From the NCBI GenBank assembly GCA_023260615.1, contig JALQUY010000078.1:1-7830 (forward strand): 7,830 bases of DNA, read 5' to 3'. The translations under genes and the position numbers were made by a program. Shown piece after piece: positions 1-7,122 of the stretch (within the stretch, counting starts at the first letter, position 1; every line of letters begins with the position of its first letter). Below the pieces are notes generated by a model. The model worked only from the letters and a program-made list of their open reading frames with translations. It made no database searches and had not been told where the DNA came from. This stretch comes from Schleiferiaceae bacterium (GTDB lineage Bacteria; Bacteroidota; Bacteroidia; Flavobacteriales; Schleiferiaceae).

Positions 1-1505
1 GCCATGCCTTGGATGATGATATCGAAGTTCTCCGGGTCAATGGTCGTAATGTGCTTAAATCCGTAGAGTTCTGGGTCCACAGGGTCGAGTCCCACTTGGC
101 GAACCACATGGGGGGTATACCAGTAGCCGTGGTTAGCCACAGCGGCAGCCATATTCGCTAGCTGAATAGGAGTTACCACCAGCTCACCTTGGCCAATGGC
201 GAGTGAAATAACGGTAGGGGACTTCCAGCGGTCGCTGCGGTAGACACGGTTGTAGTAGCTCCCATCGGGAACGAAGCCTTTTCGGCCCGTAGGTAGGTCA
301 ACGCCCAGGAAAGCGCCCAACCCAAAGCTTGTGACATGCTTGTTCCAGACATCTATGCCTTGAGAGGCCGTTGGGTATTTGTCCAGAGTGCGCTTGAGGA
401 TTTGGCAGTGGTAGTTGTTGCAGGATTTGGAGATGCTTCCGCGCAAGTCCAAGGTGCCCGCCTTACAGTGGCATCCAACGTGCAGTCGGCCGAAGTGGTA
501 GCCGTCAATGCACGTGTACTGCGTTTCGGGAGAGACCACGCCTTCTTGAAGGGCAATCAGGGCATTTAAAACCTTGAAAGGAGATCCAGGAGGGTATTCG
601 GCTAGAATACCTCGGTCGTACAAGGGCTTGTTGATAGAGTCCCGGTAGAGCATGGAGTAATTCCGAGAGCGGTAGCGACCCACCAAAGCGTTGGGATCGT
701 AGCTGGGCGAGGATACGAGCGCTAGTATTTCGCCCGTGGAAGGCTCGATGGCGACTATGGAACCCCGCTTGCCCGACATCAACAATTCGCCATAGGCTTG
801 GAGCGTGGCATCCAACGTTAATGTGAGGTTGGAGCCCGGAACAGGTTTTTCATCGTATTTGCCACCTTGGAAGGGGCCCACATCGCGGTTGAGGTTGTCC
901 ACCGTGATGTAGCGACGGCCTGCGCGGCCGCGAAGCGCTTCCTCATAACTAGCTTCTACCCCTGAGATGCCGATGTAGTCGCCGAGTTCGTATTCGGGCT
1001 TGCGGCTCAAGATGTAGTCGTTAACCTCTGAAACATAGCCCAGAACGTTTCCACCTGTTGGCTTGAGGTACTTGCGCAAGATGCGTCGGCGTAAGGCAAT
1101 GCCAGGGTAGAATGAAACCTCCTCCTGAATGCGCGCATAGTCGTTGGCGGTGAGGCCGCGTAGGATGGGACTAGGCCGAAAGGGGGAATACACTTTTGCT
1201 CGTTGCAAGCTGCGACGCAAACGGTCTTCATCCTCGCCGAGCAAACGCGCCAGACGCGCTGTGTCGATGTCGTGCATCAAGCGCGGGGTGGCTTCTACGT
1301 CGTAGGCCATCTGGTTGGAGGCCATGACCTCGCCATTTCGGTCTAACATGACCCCACGAGGGGCAAAAATCTTCTCAATGCGTTGGGCATTGTTGGCTGC
1401 ACTTAGGGTGTAGCGCTCGTCGATAATTTGGATGTAGAACAAGCGCACCATAAAAACGACCGTGGCGCCTACAAGTAAAAAAAGGTAGAGGCTAGTACGT
1501 TTCAT
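1..1505 (-). CDS. mrdA: Penicillin-binding protein 2 (peptidoglycan D,D-transpeptidase of the elongasome), C-terminal end outside the window
   Basis: Class B PBP that cross-links new peptidoglycan in the periplasm during rod elongation, working with RodA, MreC and MreB. I translated 501 residues from the ATG at 1505-1503; the frame stays open to the left edge, so the gene is partial. Visible parts: one N-terminal membrane anchor (about residues 5-27); the PBP dimerisation domain from about 45 (APRGVMLDRNG at 48-58); the transpeptidase domain from about 225. The nucleophile motif is SPFK (Ser308, Lys311) after PPG. The second motif is SCN (Ser361, Asn363), 53 residues later. IGQGELVVTPIQLAN (437-451) is typical of PBP2. 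The KTG motif must lie beyond the edge. Residues 332-367 are rich in Cys and His. The start codon overlaps the mreD stop (ATGA), implying translational coupling. PBP2 rather than PBP3 follows from the mre context. Confidence 0.95.
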   Translation of the reverse strand, partial: MKRTSLYLFLLVGATVVFMVRLFYIQIIDERYTLSAANNAQRIEKIFAPRGVMLDRNGEVMASNQMAYDVEATPRLMHDIDTARLARLLGEDEDRLRRSLQRAKVYSPFRPSPILRGLTANDYARIQEEVSFYPGIALRRRILRKYLKPTGGNVLGYVSEVNDYILSRKPEYELGDYIGISGVEASYEEALRGRAGRRYITVDNLNRDVGPFQGGKYDEKPVPGSNLTLTLDATLQAYGELLMSGKRGSIVAIEPSTGEILALVSSPSYDPNALVGRYRSRNYSMLYRDSINKPLYDRGILAEYPPGSPFKVLNALIALQEGVVSPETQYTCIDGYHFGRLHVGCHCKAGTLDLRGSISKSCNNYHCQILKRTLDKYPTASQGIDVWNKHVTSFGLGAFLGVDLPTGRKGFVPDGSYYNRVYRSDRWKSPTVISLAIGQGELVVTPIQLANMAAAVANHGYWYTPHVVRQVGLDPVDPELYGFKHITTIDPENFDIIIQGM

Positions 1506-2011
1506 CGCGCCTCTTCTGGTTTGATGAGCAAGCCTGTGAGGTAGAGGAGAAGCACGGTGGCAGCTCCGGATACGATGGTCCGCCAGATGAACGCCCAGAA
1601 GTGGTAAATGCCATGGGCATCAACGGCAAAGAGGTAGCCGTGATGAACCGATACGGCTACCGAAGTGTACACGAGCCACTTTCCCGCCCCCATATCCTGA
1701 AGGGTAAATCCTAGGCTTTCTTCTGCCGCTCGGGGGAGTACAGAGGCCAAGAAGGCCGGGCGGAAGTACGCCAGAAGGCTAGTGGCCATGAGGTGCATGC
1801 CCCCACTGTGCATCTGGAAGTCCATCCAGGCGCCCACGGCGGCGCCAAGCCATAGTAGCTGCATTCGGCTCCAGGTAGCGGGAGCGAGTAAGACAACGGC
1901 TACATAGAGGTAGGGGTTGAGGTAGCCATAGAGCTGAACCTGGCTGAGGACGAAGCTCTGGAAGAGCAAAATACCGATAGACCAAAGGGCCCAAGTAGTC
2001 CAGCGCTTCAT
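1502..2011 (-). CDS. mreD: Rod shape-determining protein MreD
   Basis: Small polytopic inner-membrane protein of the elongasome that links MreB and MreC to the PBP2/RodA synthase. At 169 residues it has the usual MreD length. It is strongly hydrophobic, with about five likely membrane segments (roughly 8-25, 33-48, 51-64, 113-130 and 145-163). The stretch YGYLNPYLYVAVVLLAP (28-44) and the later AYFRP (81-85) resemble Bacteroidota MreD proteins as I remember them; the family is weakly conserved, so position in the operon carries much of the call. The start ATG overlaps the mreC stop by 4 nt (ATGA at 2011-2008), and its own stop overlaps the mrdA start in the same way, so all three are probably translationally coupled. 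No ribosome binding site is obvious upstream of either overlap. Confidence 0.93.
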   Translation of the reverse strand: MKRWTTWALWSIGILLFQSFVLSQVQLYGYLNPYLYVAVVLLAPATWSRMQLLWLGAAVGAWMDFQMHSGGMHLMATSLLAYFRPAFLASVLPRAAEESLGFTLQDMGAGKWLVYTSVAVSVHHGYLFAVDAHGIYHFWAFIWRTIVSGAATVLLLYLTGLLIKPEEAR

Positions 2012-2805
2012 TCGGGCAAAAGGGAATTTTGTGCCTCTTCCAGCACGTTTTTCACGATGTAAGCGGGTTGCTGACGGCTAATGCTGCCCCAAACTTCCAA
2101 AACGGCGCTCTGTGTGAAAAGCGAGGAGTCCGTTTCAACCTCGACGACGACCCCAATGGGCCAGCCAGAAGGAAAGAGGGCGGAGCGAGCGTCCGTAACA
2201 ATCGTATCGCCAACGGATACCTGTGCTTCAATGGGTAAGTCGATGTAGTCTACCAAATTTGCAGCACCTCCGGACCACACGACCGTCCCGAAGAAGCCCG
2301 TACGTGCGACCGTCCCTGAAATTCGAGATTCGGAGTGCAACAGCGACGTCACTTTGGCGAAGTGCTCATTGGCATCGCTCACAACGCCCAATACGCCCGT
2401 TGGGGAGAGCACGCCTTGCCCTGGTTCAACGCCATCGGCGCGCCCACGGTTGAGGAGCAAAATATTGTTCAGCAGATGCGAGGTGCCATAAATCACTTGC
2501 CCAGAGACCCAAACAAATTGGTTGCTATCCACGGCATTAATGGGCCTTGCAGCAGGCTGACTCACTTGGGCACGCAAGCGTGCATTTTCGGCTTGTAAGG
2601 CCAAATTGGTGTTCTCCAGCTCAAAATAGGCCTTCCAGCCATCGCGCGTTTGATTCCATTCGGCCTGTGCACCCAGTACACGGCTCCAATAGAAACTTTC
2701 ATGCATAGGCGAAGACCGGTACGTCAGGTAGAGCCCGCTCACCTGAAGCAAAAGCAAGGTGAGAAGGATGCGGTAGCGAAGGATGAACCGCAGGACGTTC
2801 CGCAT
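2008..2805 (-). CDS. mreC: Rod shape-determining protein MreC
   Basis: Bitopic membrane protein whose periplasmic part binds and activates PBP2 and connects it to MreB filaments. The 265 residues show the expected layout: a short basic cytoplasmic start (MRNVLRFILRYR), one membrane helix (about 12-28), a coiled coil of Leu/Ala/Glu-rich heptads (about 60-84), then the beta-rich domain. Landmarks are LLLNRGRADGVEPGQGV (116-132), GVLGVVSDANEHFAKVTSL (137-155), VSVGDTIVTD (197-206) and LFPSGWPIGVV (210-220). A short tail with Pro and Glu ends the protein. It starts 3 nt after the mreB stop. The preceding TAAGGC is at best a very weak ribosome binding site. The chosen ATG fits because the membrane helix follows almost at once. 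Confidence 0.96.
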   Translation of the reverse strand: MRNVLRFILRYRILLTLLLLQVSGLYLTYRSSPMHESFYWSRVLGAQAEWNQTRDGWKAYFELENTNLALQAENARLRAQVSQPAARPINAVDSNQFVWVSGQVIYGTSHLLNNILLLNRGRADGVEPGQGVLSPTGVLGVVSDANEHFAKVTSLLHSESRISGTVARTGFFGTVVWSGGAANLVDYIDLPIEAQVSVGDTIVTDARSALFPSGWPIGVVVEVETDSSLFTQSAVLEVWGSISRQQPAYIVKNVLEEAQNSLLPE

Positions 2806-2808
2806 GCC

Positions 2809-3837
2809 TTAGCGCATCAAAAGGGTGCGGTATTTCTCCAGATTTTTAAGGGCGATGCCCGTGCCACGCACCACCGCGCGCAGGGGGTCTTCCGCAACGT
2901 ACACGGGCAAGTCGGTCTTGGCCGAGATACGCTGGTCCAAGCCACGCAACATGGAACCGCCGCCCGCCATGTAAATGCCGGAGTTGTAGATGTCCGCAGA
3001 CAATTCAGGTGGCGTCATGGAAAGGGCTTCCATCACGGCGTCTTCAATACGCGTCAAGGACTTGTCCAGGGCACGGGCGATTTCTTTGTAGGAAATGTCC
3101 ACCTGCTTGGGCTTGCCTGTAATCAAGTCACGACCTTGAACACTCATGTCATCCGGAGGCGAACTCAAGTTTTCAATGGCTGCGCCTACGTTGATCTTGA
3201 TCATTTCTGCGGTGCGCTCCCCTACGTAGAGGTTGTGCTGCGAACGCATGTAGTAGGCGATGTCATTGGTGAAGACGTCACCCGCCACTTTCACGCTCTT
3301 GTCACAGACGATACCGCCCAAGGCCATAACGGCGATTTCAGTGGTACCGCCACCGATGTCAATGATCATGTTGCCTTTGGGTTCCAAAACATCCACCCCA
3401 ATACCGATAGCCGCAGCCATGGGCTCGTGGATAAGGTAGACTTCCTTGGCGTTGGCATGCTCTGCGGAGTCGCGAACAGCGCGCTTTTCCACTTCGGTAA
3501 TGCCCGAAGGAATACAGATCACCATGCGCAGCGAGGGAGTCAGCCACTTGTTTTTCAACACGGGAATGCTCTTGATCATCTCCCGAATCATGTGCTCGGA
3601 GGCGACGAAGTCTGCAATTACTCCGTCTTTCAAGGGGCGGACGGTCCGAATGTTCTCATGCGTCTTGCCGTGCATCTGCATCGCCTCGTGGCCAATGGCC
3701 AGGATGGCATTCGTCGTTCGGTCCATGGCGACAATCGAAGGGGCATCCACCACCACCTTGTCGTTGTGAATGATCAGCGTATTGGCCGTTCCAAGGTCAA
3801 TCGCGATGTCGTAGGTCAAAAAGTCAAACAGTCCCAT
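2809..3837 (-). CDS. mreB: Rod shape-determining protein MreB (bacterial actin homologue)
   Basis: Cytoplasmic actin-like ATPase that forms membrane-bound filaments and orients the elongasome. It is 342 residues, normal for MreB. The nucleotide-binding signatures are intact: phosphate-1 DLGTANT (14-20), the Glu-bearing EPMAAAIG (138-145), phosphate-2 DIGGGTTEIAV (160-170) and the adenosine motif AGGGSMLRGLD (291-301). The N-terminus MGLFDFLT is short and hydrophobic, compatible with direct membrane binding. It is the most conserved gene here, so the assignment is very safe. It begins 7 nt after the purH stop; the spacer CACGCCC has no Shine-Dalgarno match, so initiation probably depends on coupling to purH or on an unstructured start. 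The antisense strand also stays open over almost the whole gene; that is a coding shadow. Confidence 0.98.
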   Translation of the reverse strand: MGLFDFLTYDIAIDLGTANTLIIHNDKVVVDAPSIVAMDRTTNAILAIGHEAMQMHGKTHENIRTVRPLKDGVIADFVASEHMIREMIKSIPVLKNKWLTPSLRMVICIPSGITEVEKRAVRDSAEHANAKEVYLIHEPMAAAIGIGVDVLEPKGNMIIDIGGGTTEIAVMALGGIVCDKSVKVAGDVFTNDIAYYMRSQHNLYVGERTAEMIKINVGAAIENLSSPPDDMSVQGRDLITGKPKQVDISYKEIARALDKSLTRIEDAVMEALSMTPPELSADIYNSGIYMAGGGSMLRGLDQRISAKTDLPVYVAEDPLRAVVRGTGIALKNLEKYRTLLMR

Positions 3838-3844
3838 GGGCGTG

Positions 3845-5368
3845 TTAGTGTTTAAAGTGACGGATGCCAGTCATGACCATCGCCATGCCTTGGGCATCAC
3901 AGTAATCGGTGCTCAATTGGTCCTTGATGGAGCCTCCTGGTTGTATAACTGCCCGAATGCCTGCTTCGTATGCAATTTCTACACAATCTGGGAAAGGAAA
4001 AAATGCATCCGAGGCCATTACGGCTCCTTCGAGCGAAATTCCAAACGATTCGGCCTTCTGAATCGCTTGCTTCAAAGCGTCCACACGAGACGTCTGGCCG
4101 GTTCCGCTGGCAATGAGCTGGCGGTCTTTGGCGAGAACGATGGTGTTGCTCTTGGTGTGCTTGCAAACGGCCGAAGCGAAAAGTAAATCATCCACTTCTT
4201 GGGCGGAAGGCGCACGTTTCGTGGCTACGGTCAAATCTGCTTCGCTGTCGCGGTGACTGTCACGGGCCTGGAGCAGGACGCCGTTCAGCGTGGAGCGCAC
4301 CAAATGCTGAGGCCATTCGCAGGGCTGGCTCTCCAAGATGATTCGGTTTTTCTTGCTCTTCAAGATCTCCAAAGCGGCCACACTGTAGCAAGGCGCAATG
4401 ACGACTTCAAAAAACAAATCGTTCATTTTAGCAGCCGTTTCTTCATCGATGGTTTCGTTGCAGGCGATTACCCCTCCAAAGGCAGATACAGGATCTGCGG
4501 CCAAAGCGCGGTCCCATGCCTGGCTCAAGGTGTCCGCGGAGGCCATACCGCATGCGTTGTTGTGCTTGATGATGGCCACGGTGGGGTCTTCGCCGCCTTC
4601 CGCACAGAAGAGCATCGCAGCGTCAATGTCCAAGAGGTTGTTGTAGCTGAGTTCCTTTCCGTTGTGTTGGATAAAGAGTTCGTCCAAGTTTCCGATGAAC
4701 CACGCAGGTTGGTGCGGATTTTCCCCGTAGCGAAGGGCGCGGCGCTCGCCGGGTAGACCGGGGAAGGGCTTGGTTTCACCAGCAAACCAGGCAGCAATGG
4801 CGCCATCGTAGTGGTTGCTCACCTGGAAACTGCGGCCTGCAAAGGCTTTGCGCTGCTCCAAGGTCGTTTGGGCTCCTTGCGCTTCCAGGAGGCTCAAGAC
4901 CTCAGGATACTCGGAACGCGAAGACACCATCCAAACGTGGTGGAAATTTTTAGCACCCGCACGAATCAACGAAATGCCGCCGATGTCAATTTTTTCAATG
5001 ATGTCCGCTTCCGAAGCACCCGAGGCCACGGTGTCTTCAAAAGGGTAGAGGTCCACAATGACCAAGTCAAAGCTGGGGATGTCACGCTCCTGTACCGTTT
5101 TAGCATCTTCAGAGTTGTCGCGGCGCCATAAAATGCCGCCAAACACGTTGGGGTGGAGCGTCTTTACGCGACCGTCCAAAATGCTGGGAAAGCCCGTCAC
5201 ATTTTCAATAGCGGTTACCGGCAAGCCTTCTCCCTCAATGAAAGACTGGGTGCCACCGGTCGAATACAGCTTCACGCCTGCGTTGTGAAGGGCATGCAAA
5301 ATGGGGGCAAGACCTTCCTTGTGGTAGACGGAAACGAGCGCGGACTGGACAGGGGTAAAAGCGGACAT
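3845..5368 (-). CDS. purH: Bifunctional AICAR formyltransferase / IMP cyclohydrolase PurH
   Basis: Cytosolic enzyme for the last two steps of de novo purine synthesis: it formylates AICAR with 10-formyl-tetrahydrofolate and closes the ring to IMP. Its 507 residues match the family. The N-terminal cyclohydrolase (MGS-like) domain covers about 1-140, with STGGT (36-40), GFP (59-61), DGRVKTLHP (65-73) and IRAGAKNFHHV (135-145). The AICAR transformylase domain follows, with RYGENPHQ (213-220), the catalytic Lys-His in KHNNACG (268-274), SAFGGV (295-300), ASDAFFPFPD (452-461) and PGGSIKD (477-483). It ends in the usual GIRHFKH. It is the first gene of the operon that continues into mreB, so purine supply and wall-elongation genes probably share a transcript. 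The ATG at 5368-5366 is the natural start, 23 nt after a clear -7 element. Confidence 0.98.
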   Translation of the reverse strand: MSAFTPVQSALVSVYHKEGLAPILHALHNAGVKLYSTGGTQSFIEGEGLPVTAIENVTGFPSILDGRVKTLHPNVFGGILWRRDNSEDAKTVQERDIPSFDLVIVDLYPFEDTVASGASEADIIEKIDIGGISLIRAGAKNFHHVWMVSSRSEYPEVLSLLEAQGAQTTLEQRKAFAGRSFQVSNHYDGAIAAWFAGETKPFPGLPGERRALRYGENPHQPAWFIGNLDELFIQHNGKELSYNNLLDIDAAMLFCAEGGEDPTVAIIKHNNACGMASADTLSQAWDRALAADPVSAFGGVIACNETIDEETAAKMNDLFFEVVIAPCYSVAALEILKSKKNRIILESQPCEWPQHLVRSTLNGVLLQARDSHRDSEADLTVATKRAPSAQEVDDLLFASAVCKHTKSNTIVLAKDRQLIASGTGQTSRVDALKQAIQKAESFGISLEGAVMASDAFFPFPDCVEIAYEAGIRAVIQPGGSIKDQLSTDYCDAQGMAMVMTGIRHFKH

Positions 5369-5391
5369 TGTTCGGGAAAAAAATCAAAAAA

Positions 5392-5399
5392 CAAAGGTA
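5392..5399 (-). promoter_or_regulatory. Bacteroidota-type -7 promoter element for the purH-mre operon
   Basis: Read on the minus strand this is TACCTTTG, an exact match to the Bacteroidota primary-sigma -7 consensus TAnnTTTG. It lies 23 nt upstream of the purH ATG, which would leave a T-rich leader of roughly 15-18 nt. I find no TTTG or TTG at the expected -33 distance, so only half of the promoter is supported. The whole divergent region to the permease start is 69 bp (5369-5437) and also contains the 8-bp palindrome GGAATTCC at 5400-5407. Confidence 0.65.
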
Positions 5400-5437
5400 G
5401 GAATTCCGTGGCATGGACTTTGTAATTTTCAGGTCCC

Positions 5438-6688
5438 ATGCGGAAAATAGTTGCCCTCCTATCTGAATCATTGCGCTTTGCGTGGATGGCTCTGGTTTCC
5501 AACAAGTTGAGAACATTCCTGAGCCTCCTTGGCATCACCATAGGGATCTTCGCCATCATTGCGGTCTACGCCATTGTGGACAGTCTCGAACGAAACATTC
5601 GACAATCCGTGGAAAGCCTTGGCAGCGACGTGGTCTACATTCAAAAATGGCCCTGGGGCGGCGACGGGGGCGAATTCGCATGGTGGAAGTATTTCCAACG
5701 TCCAGAAGTGGGTATGAATGACTTCAAACGCCTCGCCGCTCGTAGCCCTCGAACGGCCGACTACCTAACCTACATAGCTGGCTCCAGCGAAACCCTCAAA
5801 AATGGGAATTCGTCGGTGGAGAACGTGGAGGTCAATGGCATCACCTTCCTCTACGGTTCGTTGAATTCGCTCAGCATGGAATCCGGTCGTTACTTTTCGG
5901 AAGGGGAGATGGCCTCCGCCAAGAACGTTGTGATTCTCGGGTCTGAAATTGCCGAAGGCCTGTTCCCTGGCGGGAATGCGGTAGGTTCGTCGATCCAAAC
6001 ACTCGGCCGTCGCTTTACGGTCATCGGCGTTTTGCCCAAAGAAGGTTCGCGCATGGTCGGTCAATCGCACGATACCAAGGCCCTGATCCCTGCGACCCTT
6101 TTTGTTGCACTCAAGGGAGACGAGCTGGGCGGTTCAGCCCTTCAAGCCAAAGCAAAACCAGGGTTCAGCACGCTTGAATTGAAAGAAGATCTCCGCATGC
6201 ACATGCGCGCAATCCGTCGCCTAAAGCCCATCGCTGAAGACGACTTCAGTCTGAATGAAACCTCTGTGTTTTCACAAGGTTTGGACAACATGTTTGGTGC
6301 CATCGGGCTCGCAGGAACCGTCATCGGCGGCTTCTCCATCTTAGTGGGCGGCTTTGGGATTGCGAACATCATGTTTGTCTCCGTACGTGAGCGAACAGGC
6401 CAAATTGGCATTCAAAAAGCACTCGGAGCTACACGAGCTTTTATTCTCACACAGTTTTTGCTTGAAAGCACACTGCTCTCCGTGGTGGGCGGTTTAGCGG
6501 GACTCGTCCTAGTAGCCATCCTCATGGCTGCGGGCACCGCCATCTCTGGATTTGAACTCGCCATGAGTGCCAACAACGTCCTGACCGGCGTACTTCTGTC
6601 CGCCGTCATTGGCTTGCTATCAGGCTTGGCGCCCGCTTCGATGGCTGCTAGAATGGATCCCGTCGAAGCCATTCGCTTCAACCAATAA
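5438..6688 (+). CDS. MacB/FtsX-type ABC transporter permease
   Basis: Inner-membrane permease subunit of the MacB/FtsX/LolCE class (type VII ABC systems), which drives periplasmic transport or lipoprotein extraction using a separate ATPase. The 416 residues show the standard plan: a short N-terminal amphipathic part (RKIVALLSESLRFAWMAL), membrane helix 1 (about 27-48, with SLLGITIGIFAI), a large periplasmic MacB_PCD domain (about 50-285, with YFSEGEMA and FTVIGVLPKEG), then the FtsX domain with three helices (about 288-315, 338-367 and 380-402). VRERTGQIGIQKALGATR (316-333) is the characteristic cytoplasmic coupling region, and MDPVEAIRF (406-414) is the typical C-terminus. No ATPase or membrane-fusion gene is in the window, so the substrate cannot be assigned. 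It is divergent from purH and ends 2 bp from the convergent GAF gene. Confidence 0.92.
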   Translation: MRKIVALLSESLRFAWMALVSNKLRTFLSLLGITIGIFAIIAVYAIVDSLERNIRQSVESLGSDVVYIQKWPWGGDGGEFAWWKYFQRPEVGMNDFKRLAARSPRTADYLTYIAGSSETLKNGNSSVENVEVNGITFLYGSLNSLSMESGRYFSEGEMASAKNVVILGSEIAEGLFPGGNAVGSSIQTLGRRFTVIGVLPKEGSRMVGQSHDTKALIPATLFVALKGDELGGSALQAKAKPGFSTLELKEDLRMHMRAIRRLKPIAEDDFSLNETSVFSQGLDNMFGAIGLAGTVIGGFSILVGGFGIANIMFVSVRERTGQIGIQKALGATRAFILTQFLLESTLLSVVGGLAGLVLVAILMAAGTAISGFELAMSANNVLTGVLLSAVIGLLSGLAPASMAARMDPVEAIRFNQ

Positions 6689-6690
6689 GG

Positions 6691-7113
6691 TCAGAGGAGG
6701 AGCGCAACGGCCTCACAGACTCGTTCCAAATACGCTTGATCTTGAGGGCTAAATGGATCGCGTTTGTGGCTGTCAATGTCTAGTTGTCCCACAAGTTTTC
6801 CGTCCTTGTAAACGGGCACCACAATCTCCGCCTTGGTTTCAATCGAACAGGCCAAGTAATTGTCTTGCGCATGCACATCGGGAACCACAAAGGTTTCGCC
6901 GCTTTCTGCTACTTGCCCGCAAATTCCACGGCCGTACGGGATGCGAACATGGTCCGTTTCAGCGCCCACATAGGCCCCTAGGTGCAAGGCCTGATCTGCA
7001 TCGTCCATCCAATAAAAGCCCACCCAATTGTAGTGGGGATTTTCGCGTTGCAATTTTTGGCAAAGGGCCAAATGCAAATCATAGTGGTCAACGACCGTCG
7101 GATAGAGTGCCAT
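6691..7113 (-). CDS. GAF domain protein of the free methionine-R-sulfoxide reductase (fRMsr) family
   Basis: A single small GAF domain of 140 residues with fRMsr hallmarks: NWVGFYW (29-35), GAYVGAETDHVRIPYGRGICGQVA (46-69), VVPDVHAQDNYLAC (76-89), EIVVPVY (96-102) and GQLDIDSH (109-116). Characterised members reduce free L-methionine-(R)-sulfoxide with thioredoxin. Cys65 (GICG) and Cys89 (LACS) sit 24 residues apart, as E. coli Cys94 and Cys118 do, so Cys89 matches the catalytic cysteine. The position of E. coli Cys84 is His55 here, and the Asp after the catalytic Cys is Ser90. I believe this variant is widespread in Bacteroidota, so the enzymatic role is likely but not certain. It starts 9 nt after the dgkA stop in the same frame and is probably co-transcribed. 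The ATG at 7113-7111 is the only plausible start, because a TAG lies just upstream in frame. Confidence 0.88.
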   Translation of the reverse strand: MALYPTVVDHYDLHLALCQKLQRENPHYNWVGFYWMDDADQALHLGAYVGAETDHVRIPYGRGICGQVAESGETFVVPDVHAQDNYLACSIETKAEIVVPVYKDGKLVGQLDIDSHKRDPFSPQDQAYLERVCEAVALLL

Positions 7114-7122
7114 ATGTCTGTG

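Noticed and set aside
336..569. Overlapping open frames on both strands within the PBP2 gene
   Set aside because: They are out of frame with the PBP2 coding sequence, which carries the SxxK and SxN motifs over the same bases.
2650..3855. 401-codon open frame on the plus strand opposite mreC and mreB
   Set aside because: It lies antisense to two certain genes, its His/Val/Gly-rich translation resembles no protein family, and such open antisense frames are common opposite GC-rich coding sequence.
4199..4756. 185-codon open frame on the plus strand inside purH
   Set aside because: Entirely antisense to a well-conserved part of purH, with no domain or motif of its own.
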